From Streptomyces lilacinus (GTDB lineage: Bacteria > Actinomycetota > Actinomycetes > Streptomycetales > Streptomycetaceae): a DNA stretch of 6,747 nt. Below, piece after piece: positions 1 to 5,816 of this stretch; position 1 is the stretch's first letter, and every line of letters begins with the position of its first letter. The notes beneath the pieces are model-generated. The model saw nothing but the letters and a program-made list of their open reading frames with translations, was not told the origin of the DNA and ran no database searches. Location: assembly GCA_000715685.1 (NCBI GenBank), contig KL569394.1, positions 4,440 to 11,186 on the forward strand. The letters run 5' to 3'. Made by a program: the position numbers and the translations under genes.

Positions 1-172
1 CCGCCACGGCCTCGGCGGCCGACGCCGCCTCGACGGCGCCTTTCCCGGTCAGGACACCGGCCCTGCCGGCCGTTCGGTTCCACACGGTCGTCCGGTGGCC
101 GGCCCCCAGAAACGCGCCTGCCACCGCCGCGCCCATCGGCCCGAGTCCGAGGACGGTCACGTTCGCGCTCAT
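1..172 (-). CDS. NAD(P)-binding oxidoreductase, imine reductase / beta-hydroxyacid dehydrogenase type (5' part only)
   Basis: Only the first 57 residues are present; the gene continues past the left edge. They form the first half of a Rossmann fold: a hydrophobic strand (VTVLGLG) running into G9-x-G11-x-x-G14, a helix, then a second strand ending in VWNRT (residues 30-34). The N-R-T after this strand is typical of NADPH-preferring members of the 6-phosphogluconate dehydrogenase / 3-hydroxyisobutyrate dehydrogenase superfamily. The closest resemblance is to the actinomycete imine reductase-like group, which reduces cyclic imines or related substrates with NADPH. The substrate cannot be told because the catalytic C-terminal domain is outside the window. 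The start at 172 is supported by a G-rich Shine-Dalgarno-like run (GGGGGGAAAT read on the minus strand) directly before the ATG. The gene upstream on the same strand ends 59 bp away, so co-transcription is possible. Confidence 0.85.
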   Translation of the reverse strand, partial: MSANVTVLGLGPMGAAVAGAFLGAGHRTTVWNRTAGRAGVLTGKGAVEAASAAEAVA

Positions 173-231
173 ATTTCCCCCCAGTTTCACATGATTGGTT
201 CAAGACGCCGGAAATTCCCCCTCCATGACGT

Positions 232-660
232 CTATGCCCCATTGTCCCCCGTCAATCCGTCGAGGAATGGAACGGCCTCCCTGGCCGTGGCACCCGGCGC
301 CTGGCGGGCCATCGCGCCGGCCCGTACCACCAGCAGGTCCGGAACCTCGTCCTCGTAGAACCGCAACCGCCCGACCGGCCCCTCCGCACCGGAGTGTGCC
401 GCAAGACGGGCCAGGAGCTCGGCCAGGTCGTCCAGGCACTCGGCATGCAGCTCCTGCCTGACCGTCAACGACCAGCCGCGCCGAGTGCGGACCAACGCGC
501 CGTGCAGGGTTCCGCCGATGCGCCACGCAGGCCCGCGCTGGGAGAGCAACCTCTCCTCCCCCGGGTCCGGTTCCAGCTGCCACCGCAACTCGGCGAGAAG
601 GTCGTCGGGCAGGGCGTCGTCCAGGTCCCACGCGAGCTCGAAGTCGAACAAGTCACTCAT
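232..660 (-). CDS. conserved-looking hypothetical protein, 142 residues, function unknown
   Basis: I do not recognise a named family. The product is acidic, with an acidic N-terminal third (FDFELAWDLDDALPDD), no signal peptide and no membrane segment, so it is probably cytoplasmic. It looks like one small alpha/beta domain: strands around residues 43-70 (AWRIGGTLHGALV, GWSLTVRQELH), a leucine/alanine-rich helix at about 74-90, and a motif GRLRFYEDEVPDLLVV near 97-112. The last 25 residues or so look disordered. The ATG at 660 has no convincing Shine-Dalgarno sequence before it. A TACGCT hexamer at 673-668 on the minus strand lies about one -10 distance upstream, so leaderless transcription is possible. 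This frame has the expected third-position GC bias and codes a compositionally normal protein, whereas the overlapping plus-strand frames give arginine/proline-rich strings. The gene diverges from the lipoprotein gene and may be co-transcribed with the oxidoreductase gene downstream. Confidence 0.75.
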   Translation of the reverse strand: MSDLFDFELAWDLDDALPDDLLAELRWQLEPDPGEERLLSQRGPAWRIGGTLHGALVRTRRGWSLTVRQELHAECLDDLAELLARLAAHSGAEGPVGRLRFYEDEVPDLLVVRAGAMARQAPGATAREAVPFLDGLTGDNGA

Positions 661-751
661 AGCCGCAAGCGTAGAGGTGCGGCAGGACGAAGATCGCTAG
701 CATGCCCATGCCATCCCCACCCCCACCTCACCGAAAGCTCCCCACCACCCC
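661..751. promoter_or_regulatory. divergent intergenic region, candidate promoters for both neighbours
   Basis: These 91 bp separate two divergent start codons and must hold at least one promoter if the genes are transcribed from here. On the plus strand TAGCAT at 698-703 resembles a -10 hexamer and would give a leader of about 40 nt for the lipoprotein gene. No good -35 is seen 16-18 bp before it. On the minus strand TACGCT (673-668) is a possible -10 for a leaderless transcript. No Shine-Dalgarno is evident before either ATG. These are weak assignments from hexamer similarity only. Confidence 0.3.
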
Positions 752-1909
752 ATGCGCATCCAGCGGACACTCGCCACGGCGGCGGCCCTCCTCGCCCTCG
801 CCTCCCTCACCGCGTGCGAGGACACCAAGGACAAGACCGCCTCCCCCGCCGCGGACAAGGCACAGACACCGGCACAGCCACAGGCGCCCAAGAACGGTCC
901 CGCGTCCGCTCGTTCCCTCGGCGCCGCGCAGGCGTACGTGAGCCAGTACACGCCGTGCGAGACGCTGAGCATCGATCCGGCCGACAAGCGGCTGCCCTCC
1001 GACGACCTCTCCACCGTCGGCGCGGCGGTGACCGCGCACGGCGTCTGCGGCGCGCAGCGCGAGCACGCGGGGGTCGGCCTCTATCTGACGCCCGACATGA
1101 AGAAGTTCCAGGAGGCGTACTACAAGCGCGTCATGGACAGGATCGCCGCCGGCGAGCCGACGTACGGCCTCTTCAGCCGCGTCTTCGTCGGCGAGGACTT
1201 CGTGGCCGCGCCGAGCGGGACCGAGGAGGCCAAGGCGCTCGCCAAGTCCCGGATGCGCGTCCTCACCTGCAACCCGACCTTCGGTGTACCGGACGGCTAC
1301 AAGAAGGAGAAGGCCCTCGTCGACTACTGCGTCCTCAGCGACTTCGTGAACACCCAGGACGACGGCAAGAAGGACAGCGGCAAGAAGGACGACGGGCAGC
1401 GCGCACCGGAGGCGAGCCTCGGGCTGCCCGGCGCCGGCAGTCTCACCGAGCTCAGGAGCCTCGTCGGTTCCAGCGTCGACTGCAAGCAGTTCTCCACGGA
1501 CCCCGCGACCGTCGCCATCCGCTCCATCGACTACCAGCCCGCCATCGAGGGCGACCACACGGCGTGGGGCGTCCGCGAGCGCGGGCTGTGCGGCCGGCCC
1601 GGGGGCGCGCAGCGCGCGCACGGACTGGTGTGGCTGGACAAGGTCGACGACATGGCCGCCTTCCAGTCCCACGAGAAGGCCGCCCAGCTGAAGGAGCTCC
1701 AGGAGAACGGCCGCATCAGGGCCACCCGGAGCATGGTGCTCGTCGGCAGCAACATCGCGGTAGAGACGAACAACGCTTCCTCCCGCCACGGCCTCTACCA
1801 GCAGCAGTTCCTCCACCTCGACTGCCGGCCCGGCTTCACCGCCCCGCAGGGCTACCGCTTCGAGAAGGCGATGGTCGAGGGCTGCGTCCTCACCAACTAC
1901 GAGGGCTGA
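752..1909 (+). CDS. secreted lipoprotein with two tandem copies of a four-cysteine domain
   Basis: The 385-residue product starts with a type II signal peptide: basic MRIQR, a hydrophobic run at 7-19 and lipobox L19-T20-A21-C22, so it should be lipid-anchored on the outer face of the membrane. A flexible Ala/Pro/Lys stretch (about 23-52) follows. Two related domains then occur at about 56-198 and 235-384. Each has four cysteines in matching places: C69, C99, C173, C193 and C244, C280, C358, C378. Shared landmarks are G-V/L-C-G around the second cysteine, L-x-C before a short loop, a Y-K/R-x-E-K-A motif, and C-V-L closing the domain; the last two cysteines are exactly 20 residues apart in both. 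These eight plus the lipobox are the only cysteines, suggesting two disulfides per domain. A Lys/Asp/Gly-rich linker (about 202-215) joins the halves. I know no function for this domain; ligand or envelope binding is only a guess. An in-frame TAG upstream rules out a longer start. Confidence 0.85.
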   Translation: MRIQRTLATAAALLALASLTACEDTKDKTASPAADKAQTPAQPQAPKNGPASARSLGAAQAYVSQYTPCETLSIDPADKRLPSDDLSTVGAAVTAHGVCGAQREHAGVGLYLTPDMKKFQEAYYKRVMDRIAAGEPTYGLFSRVFVGEDFVAAPSGTEEAKALAKSRMRVLTCNPTFGVPDGYKKEKALVDYCVLSDFVNTQDDGKKDSGKKDDGQRAPEASLGLPGAGSLTELRSLVGSSVDCKQFSTDPATVAIRSIDYQPAIEGDHTAWGVRERGLCGRPGGAQRAHGLVWLDKVDDMAAFQSHEKAAQLKELQENGRIRATRSMVLVGSNIAVETNNASSRHGLYQQQFLHLDCRPGFTAPQGYRFEKAMVEGCVLTNYEG

Positions 1910-1928
1910 CCAACGGCGAGGGCTGACC
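1900..1928 (+). repeat. short tandem duplication across the lipoprotein stop codon
   Basis: The 12-mer CGAGGGCTGACC occurs at 1900-1911 and again at 1917-1928, 17 bp apart. The first copy contains the stop codon TGA of the lipoprotein gene. Because 17 is not a multiple of three, the second TGA is in another frame. This looks like a small slippage or duplication event at the gene end with no evident coding role. Confidence 0.6.
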
Positions 1929-1946
1929 GAACGACGAAGTGGTGAC

Positions 1947-2008
1947 CGGGCGGTGGGTCGGTGACCTTATGCTGCGGTCCACAGCCCGTGCCCACCGATC
2001 ACCGCCCG
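1947..2008. repeat. long imperfect inverted repeat upstream of the aminotransferase gene
   Basis: CGGGCGGTG at 1947-1955 is perfectly complementary to CACCGCCCG at 2000-2008. The arms continue inward with TCGGTG (1958-1963) against CACCGA (1993-1998), interrupted by a small 2x1 internal loop. That gives 15 paired bases around a 29-nt loop, which itself has a 4-bp stem (GCTG 1971-1974 with CAGC 1982-1985). The structure sits 38 bp after the lipoprotein stop and ends 9 bp before the aminotransferase Shine-Dalgarno sequence. It could terminate the lipoprotein transcript, act as an operator-like dyad or form a leader structure. There is no trailing T-run, so a classical intrinsic terminator is not demanded. 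Confidence 0.6.
1968..1973 (+). promoter_or_regulatory. candidate -10 box for the aminotransferase gene
   Basis: TATGCT resembles an actinomycete vegetative -10 hexamer and is the only AT-containing patch in this 121-bp intergenic region. A start about 7 bp downstream would give a leader near 50 nt. No consensus -35 lies at 16-18 bp; a GTGACC at 1942-1947 is 20 bp away, which is long. The box falls in the loop of the surrounding inverted repeat. Confidence 0.3.
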
Positions 2009-2017
2009 CCGATCAGC

Positions 2018-2024
2018 GAGGGAG
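2018..2024 (+). promoter_or_regulatory. ribosome binding site of the aminotransferase gene
   Basis: GAGGGAG lies 6 nt before the ATG at 2031. It is the best Shine-Dalgarno match on the plus strand of this window and fixes the start codon. Confidence 0.75.
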
Positions 2025-2030
2025 TCCCCC

Positions 2031-3203
2031 ATGGAGCGCCGCCCGCCGCTCAACCGCAGACTGTCCGAGTTCGGTACCACGATCTTCGCCGAGATGTCCG
2101 CACTCGCCACCCGGACCGGATCGATCAACCTCGGTCAGGGCTTCCCCGACACCGACGGCCCGGAGGAGATCAGGGAGGCGGCGGTGCGCGCCCTGCGGGA
2201 CGGGCGTGGCAATCAGTACCCGCCCGGCCCCGGCGTCCCCGAGCTGCGCACCGCGATCGCGGACCACCAGCGGCGCCGGTACGGGCTGTCGTACGACCCC
2301 GACCGGGAGGTCCTGGTCACGGCGGGGGCCACGGAGGCCATCGCCGCGACGCTGCTGGCGCTGCTGGAGCCGGGGGACGAGGTCGTCGCGCTCGAGCCGT
2401 ACTACGACTCGTACGCGGCGTGCGTCGCCATGGCCGGCGGCAGGCGCGTGCCGGTCACGCTGCGCCCGGTGGACGGCTCGTTCCGTCTCGATCTGGACGA
2501 GCTGCGGGACGCGGTGACGGACCGGACCCGGCTCATCCTGCTCAACACCCCGCACAATCCCACGGGTACGGTCCTCACCCACGACGAACTGGCCGCGGTC
2601 GCCGAGCTCGCCCGCGAGCGCGACCTCTACGTCGTCACCGACGAGGTCTACGAGCACCTGGTCTTCGACGGCGCCCACACCCCGCTGGCCGCTTTCCCGG
2701 GCATGCGCGAGCGCACGCTCTCGATCTCCTCCGCGGGCAAGACGTTCTCGTTCACCGGCTGGAAGGTCGGCTGGGTGACGGGCACGCCCGAGCTCGTCGG
2801 CGCGGTGCGCTCGGCGAAGCAGTTCCTGACGTTCGTGTCCTCGGGGCCGTTCCAGTACGCGGTGGCCGAGGCCCTCGCGCTGCCCGACGTGTACTTCGAC
2901 GGGCTGCGCGCCGACCTGCTCGCCAAGCGCGAGCTGCTGGCCACCGGTCTCGCCGAGGCCGGGTTCGAGGTCTACCGGCCGGCGGGGACGTACTTCATCA
3001 CGACGGACGTCCGGCCACTGGGCGAGAGCGACGGTTTCGCCTTCTGCCGCGCGCTGCCGGGGCGGGCGGGCGTGGTGGCCATTCCGAACGCGGTCTTCTA
3101 CGACCACCGCGACCAGGGCGCGCCGTTCGTGCGTTTCGCCTTCTGCAAGAAGACGGAGGTCCTGGAGGAGGCCGTGAGCCGACTCAAGGCACTCGCCGGC
3201 TGA
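2031..3203 (+). CDS. PLP-dependent class I/II aminotransferase (kynurenine / glutamine transaminase K-like subgroup)
   Basis: This 390-residue cytoplasmic fold-type I aminotransferase should transfer an amino group between an amino acid and a 2-oxo acid using pyridoxal 5'-phosphate. The key elements are complete and in order: NLGQGFPD near residues 33-40 (substrate loop), Y63 and GVPELR (68-73), GATEA (99-103, cofactor phosphate region), NTPHNPTG (172-179, with cofactor-binding N176), D204 and Y207 (ring-binding pair), SSAGKTFSFTGWKVGW with Schiff-base lysine K237, and FVRF with the substrate-carboxylate arginine R368. The length is normal for the family. The NLGQGFPD and SSAGKTFSFTGWK wording matches the group holding kynurenine aminotransferase / cysteine-S-conjugate beta-lyase and the mycobacterial enzyme annotated as N-succinyldiaminopimelate aminotransferase (DapC). 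The true substrate cannot be settled from sequence alone. The gene stands alone on its strand, between a dyad upstream and a terminator hairpin downstream. Confidence 0.93.
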   Translation: MERRPPLNRRLSEFGTTIFAEMSALATRTGSINLGQGFPDTDGPEEIREAAVRALRDGRGNQYPPGPGVPELRTAIADHQRRRYGLSYDPDREVLVTAGATEAIAATLLALLEPGDEVVALEPYYDSYAACVAMAGGRRVPVTLRPVDGSFRLDLDELRDAVTDRTRLILLNTPHNPTGTVLTHDELAAVAELARERDLYVVTDEVYEHLVFDGAHTPLAAFPGMRERTLSISSAGKTFSFTGWKVGWVTGTPELVGAVRSAKQFLTFVSSGPFQYAVAEALALPDVYFDGLRADLLAKRELLATGLAEAGFEVYRPAGTYFITTDVRPLGESDGFAFCRALPGRAGVVAIPNAVFYDHRDQGAPFVRFAFCKKTEVLEEAVSRLKALAG

Positions 3204-3209
3204 ACCGCC

Positions 3210-3224
3210 CGCCCCGGAGGGGCG
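3210..3224. terminator. bidirectional hairpin terminator between convergent genes
   Basis: CGCCCC (3210-3215), loop GGA, GGGGCG (3219-3224) forms a perfect 6-bp all-GC stem. It fills most of the 21-bp gap between the stop of the aminotransferase gene and the stop of the phospholipase D-like gene on the other strand, and abuts the latter. It has no U-tract on either side, as is usual for actinomycete terminators, so the call rests on position and symmetry. Confidence 0.65.
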
Positions 3225-4865
3225 TCAGCGGAACAGCAGCCGCTCCTTCTCCTTCGGCGACCCCGGCTCGTAGTACGGCCGCGCCCAGCTGTCGTCGTCG
3301 TGCAGGAAGAGCCGGCCGCGCGGGCCTCTCGGGGCGCGCGTCGTGTCCGGGACGCGGCCGCCGCGCGGTCGGCGGCCGCGGATCTCGAAGTGGTTGAAGA
3401 TGCGCATGAACTCGCCCAGGTAGATGTCGGCGATGTCGGGGTCGCCACGGATGACGAGCATGTTCTCGTCGTTCAACTGGGCCGAGTTCTTGCTCCAGTT
3501 CGCCGAGCCGGTGATCACCAGGGGGTCGTCGCCGAGCGGGTCGACGAGCATGTACTTCGTGTGCATGAACTGGACGTGTCCGTTCAGTCCGGTCAGCCGC
3601 TCCTCGATCCAGTCCTTCCATCCGCCGCGACCGAAGAACCCGCCGGCGACGACCAGGTTGTCGGGGTCCCGGCGCACGGCCTCGATGTCGCCGCGTTCCG
3701 TGTCGAGGAGGAGGTAGCGCAGGTAGTCGCGGTCCTCGGCGAAGATCGGGGCCATCTGCTCGCTCAGCCCGAACGCGGCCGTCAGGAACAGCCCGCTGCT
3801 CGCCCCCTCGGCCAGCCGGACGTACCAGTCGAGGGCGTCCATGCGGGTCCGGGGGCTGTAGACGCGGCTGATGCGCCGGCGGGGCCGGCCCTTGGGGACG
3901 GCGATCGCGGCGTCGGTGAACTCGCGCAGCGCGGGCCGGGCCGGGTCGCCGACCAGTTCCGACCAGTACTGGAGGTACGACGAGGCCACCGTCGCGTCGC
4001 GCACGACGTGTCCGACGTTGGAGTGGCCGAAGATGCCGCCTTCGGTGAGGTTCGTGGAGCCCGTCCACACCTGCTCCGGGCGTTTGCCGCGCAGCAGCAC
4101 GATGAACTTGTTGTGGGCGATGGTGGCGCGCTTGCGCGGGACGACATACGACTCGAGGCCGGCTTCCCGGATGGCGGCGAGGTTCTTCTGGTCGGTGTCG
4201 TCGTCCGAGCGCCGCACGGCGTCGTAGACGATCTGCACATCGGCGCCCGCGTCGGCCGCGACCCGGAAGGCCCGCAGCACACGCTCGTACTGGAACTCGT
4301 ACACGGCGGCCCGCAGTCCCGTCCCGGGCCCCCGGGCCTGGCCGATGAAGGCGAGCAGCGCCTCCTCCAGACCCCGCGAGAGCCACTTGTAGGCCGCGCG
4401 GTGCGGGACGTCGGCCGGGGCCCGGTTCTGGAACCGCAGGGCGTAGGCCTGCGAGGCGGCCACGCCCCGGTTGAAGTGGACGGCCTGCTCGCCGCGGTCG
4501 CCGGACACGGTCGCCACCTGGACCGTCGCCGTCGGGCCGGGCTCGAGGTCGCCCGGTCGGCCGTACATGGCGGTCACGTCGTACGTGTAGACGTGCTCCG
4601 GCTCGGCGTCGTAGTCGCCCCACAGGAAGGCCTGGAACGGGTTCACGAGGGACGACTGCCTGCCGCCGGGCAGGTCCTCGTTGACGCGGAACGTGCGGAA
4701 GTTCGTGAGGTGGTGGGCCTCGCCCTCGGTGTGGTCGGTCCGCCGGACGGCGAAGCCCAGCAGGCCCTCGGCCGCGTCGGGGTCCGCGTCCATGCCGAGG
4801 AGGACCACATGGGTGCCGGCGATGGCCCGGACCGTCACCGGGCCGGCGGGACTGCGTACGCGCAT
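3225..4865 (-). CDS. phospholipase D-like (HKD) phosphodiesterase-family protein with N-terminal beta-sandwich-like region
   Basis: With the ATG at 4865 the product is 546 residues. Two phospholipase D half-sites are visible. The first is H251-N-K253 with T-G-S270-T-N272 downstream. The second is H435-T-K437-Y-M-L-V-D442 with G453-S454-A-N456. Superfamily members use the two H-K pairs to cleave or transfer phosphodiester bonds through a phosphohistidine intermediate. Site 1 has leucine (L258) where site 2 has the motif aspartate; H, K and S/N are kept in both, so activity is plausible. Residues 1-120 look like an all-beta, fibronectin-III-like domain (NPFQAFLWGDYDAEPEHVYTYDV). There is no signal peptide or membrane segment, so it is likely cytoplasmic. 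Upstream in-frame starts exist at 4901 (after AGGTGG, 6 nt spacing) and 4937. The 4866-4901 codons, however, have poor third-position GC (about half A/T), which favours 4865. The substrate (phospholipid, nucleic acid or other) is unknown. Confidence 0.85.
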   Translation of the reverse strand: MRVRSPAGPVTVRAIAGTHVVLLGMDADPDAAEGLLGFAVRRTDHTEGEAHHLTNFRTFRVNEDLPGGRQSSLVNPFQAFLWGDYDAEPEHVYTYDVTAMYGRPGDLEPGPTATVQVATVSGDRGEQAVHFNRGVAASQAYALRFQNRAPADVPHRAAYKWLSRGLEEALLAFIGQARGPGTGLRAAVYEFQYERVLRAFRVAADAGADVQIVYDAVRRSDDDTDQKNLAAIREAGLESYVVPRKRATIAHNKFIVLLRGKRPEQVWTGSTNLTEGGIFGHSNVGHVVRDATVASSYLQYWSELVGDPARPALREFTDAAIAVPKGRPRRRISRVYSPRTRMDALDWYVRLAEGASSGLFLTAAFGLSEQMAPIFAEDRDYLRYLLLDTERGDIEAVRRDPDNLVVAGGFFGRGGWKDWIEERLTGLNGHVQFMHTKYMLVDPLGDDPLVITGSANWSKNSAQLNDENMLVIRGDPDIADIYLGEFMRIFNHFEIRGRRPRGGRVPDTTRAPRGPRGRLFLHDDDSWARPYYEPGSPKEKERLLFR

Positions 4866-5002
4866 AGCCCTCACTGTACGAAATACATACTTACGCCGCA
4901 TTTCGCCCCACCTGTCGCCTTCCCGCCTGCTTGCCATCCTTTCAGTCGATAGTGTCGGCGGTGCGGCGTATGCGACGCGGCCGCGCGGCTCATCATGACC
5001 CC
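4866..5002. promoter_or_regulatory. divergent intergenic region between phospholipase D-like and CdtB-like genes
   Basis: The side next to the phospholipase D-like start carries the most AT-rich patch of the window (about 4871-4893). It contains the dyad TGTA-CGAAA-TACA at 4875-4887 and, on the minus strand, TACAGT (4878-4873), a possible -10 for a leaderless message starting near 4865. Toward the CdtB-like gene, GATAGT at 4948-4953 is a weak -10 candidate without a clear -35. Two overlapping palindromes, CGCGGCCGCG (4976-4985) and GCCGCGCGGC (4980-4989), lie just before that start. No Shine-Dalgarno precedes the ATG at 5003. If the phospholipase D-like protein starts at 4901 or 4937, part of this region is coding. 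Confidence 0.35.
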
Positions 5003-5782
5003 ATGGAGATCACGAACGCCCCTTCCCACGAGCGAGGCCCCGCACGACGTACGGTCGCGGCGGCGGCCGCGGCCCTGTTGGCGACCGCGGCGGCGACCGC
5101 GCTGCCCGGTCCCCCCGCGCACGCCGCCGCGGACAGCGGCAAGCCGGCGACCTGGAACGTCCAGGGGTCGGCGAGCCGGTGGGCCGCGGTCGGGAAGCTG
5201 TCCGCCGGCCGTCACGTGCTCGCGCTCCAGGAGGTCTCCGCGACACCGCCGGCCGGCGTGGAGCGCGAGCAGAAGCTGGGGCCGAACATCTCGGGCTGGA
5301 AGTGGAAGGTGGGCACCGGCACCCGCCACTACACCCGCTATCTCTACGTCCTCCGGCACTCCTCCAAGAACCTCGGGATCGTCACCGACTGGGCCCCGGG
5401 CGCCACCGGAGTCGTGGAGGTCCCGGGCCCCTACCGGCCGCTGCTGTGCGTCAAGGACGTCGCCAACAGCACCCTCTTCTGCTCCGTCCACGCCAGCGCC
5501 AACGGCGGCGGCGACGCCGTGAAGCTCGTGAACACCGCGGCCGCCTACGCCTCGCAGAACAAGCTGAAGTCCTGGGCCGTCCTGGGCGACTTCAACCGAA
5601 GCCCCGCCAAACTGCGGCAGGACCCCAAGTTCCCCGCCGGCGCGAAGGTCTACGCGCCCAACCAGGCGACGCAGCGCAGCGGCGGCACCCTGGACTACCT
5701 GGTCTCCGACGTCACCTCCACCAAGTGGAAGGCCAAGGTGCTGGTCAGCAAGGACAGCGACCACTGGCCGGTGCAGTGGTGA
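5003..5782 (+). CDS. secreted CdtB-like nuclease (DNase I / endonuclease-exonuclease-phosphatase fold)
   Basis: The 259-residue product begins with an export signal: R11-G-P-A-R15-R16-T, an alanine-rich hydrophobic core (about 18-34) and a likely cleavage after AHA (39-41). R15-R16 makes Tat export possible, but Sec is also compatible. The mature part follows the DNase I fold in order: TWNVQG with metal-site N52, LALQE with E77, H163 in CSVHASANGGGDA, GDFNR with D196 and N198, QRSGGTLDY with D231, and terminal S252-D253-H254. Both catalytic histidines and all metal or phosphate ligands are thus present. The combination of TWN-x-QG, SVHA-x-x-x-GGGDA, TQRSGGTLDY and SDHWPV is characteristic of CdtB, the nuclease subunit of cytolethal distending toxin, rather than of generic exonuclease III or sphingomyelinase members. 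R112 and R145 match CdtB phosphate-contacting arginines. C149 and C160 could form a disulfide. No CdtA- or CdtC-like gene is in view. A longer start at 4970 is possible but would add a basic extension before the signal. Confidence 0.85.
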   Translation: MEITNAPSHERGPARRTVAAAAAALLATAAATALPGPPAHAAADSGKPATWNVQGSASRWAAVGKLSAGRHVLALQEVSATPPAGVEREQKLGPNISGWKWKVGTGTRHYTRYLYVLRHSSKNLGIVTDWAPGATGVVEVPGPYRPLLCVKDVANSTLFCSVHASANGGGDAVKLVNTAAAYASQNKLKSWAVLGDFNRSPAKLRQDPKFPAGAKVYAPNQATQRSGGTLDYLVSDVTSTKWKAKVLVSKDSDHWPVQW

Positions 5783-5816
5783 GCGGCGGGACGGGGCGCG
5801 GACGGCGGGCGTAGGG

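Noticed and set aside
173..231. Possible promoter (TTGAAC at 203-198, minus strand) before the oxidoreductase gene
   Set aside because: No -10 box lies at a suitable distance, and the gene could be read through from its upstream neighbour.
394..1926. Open plus-strand frame of about 510 codons across the small hypothetical and lipoprotein genes
   Set aside because: The composition is arginine/proline-rich and low in complexity, typical of a wrong frame in high-GC DNA. It crosses a divergent promoter region and conflicts with the well-supported lipoprotein frame.
2013..3107. Open minus-strand frame opposite the aminotransferase gene
   Set aside because: The plus strand encodes a full set of aminotransferase motifs. 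The antisense product has no recognisable domain and no convincing ribosome binding site.
3300..4952. Long open plus-strand frame (about 550 codons) opposite the phospholipase D-like gene
   Set aside because: It is the antisense shadow of a GC-rich gene. The encoded string is Val/Arg/Gly/Asp-rich without recognisable domains, whereas the minus strand encodes two clear HKD motifs.
4976..4989. Overlapping GC palindromes (CGCGGCCGCG and GCCGCGCGGC) just before the CdtB-like start
   Set aside because: Short all-GC palindromes are expected by chance in DNA of this composition. There is no second copy or spacing pattern to suggest an operator.
4925..5003. TTG at 4931 or ATG at 4970 as start of the CdtB-like protein
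   Set aside because: Either would put 11-24 extra residues, rich in arginine and histidine, before a normal-looking signal peptide. No Shine-Dalgarno supports them, though 5003 lacks one too.
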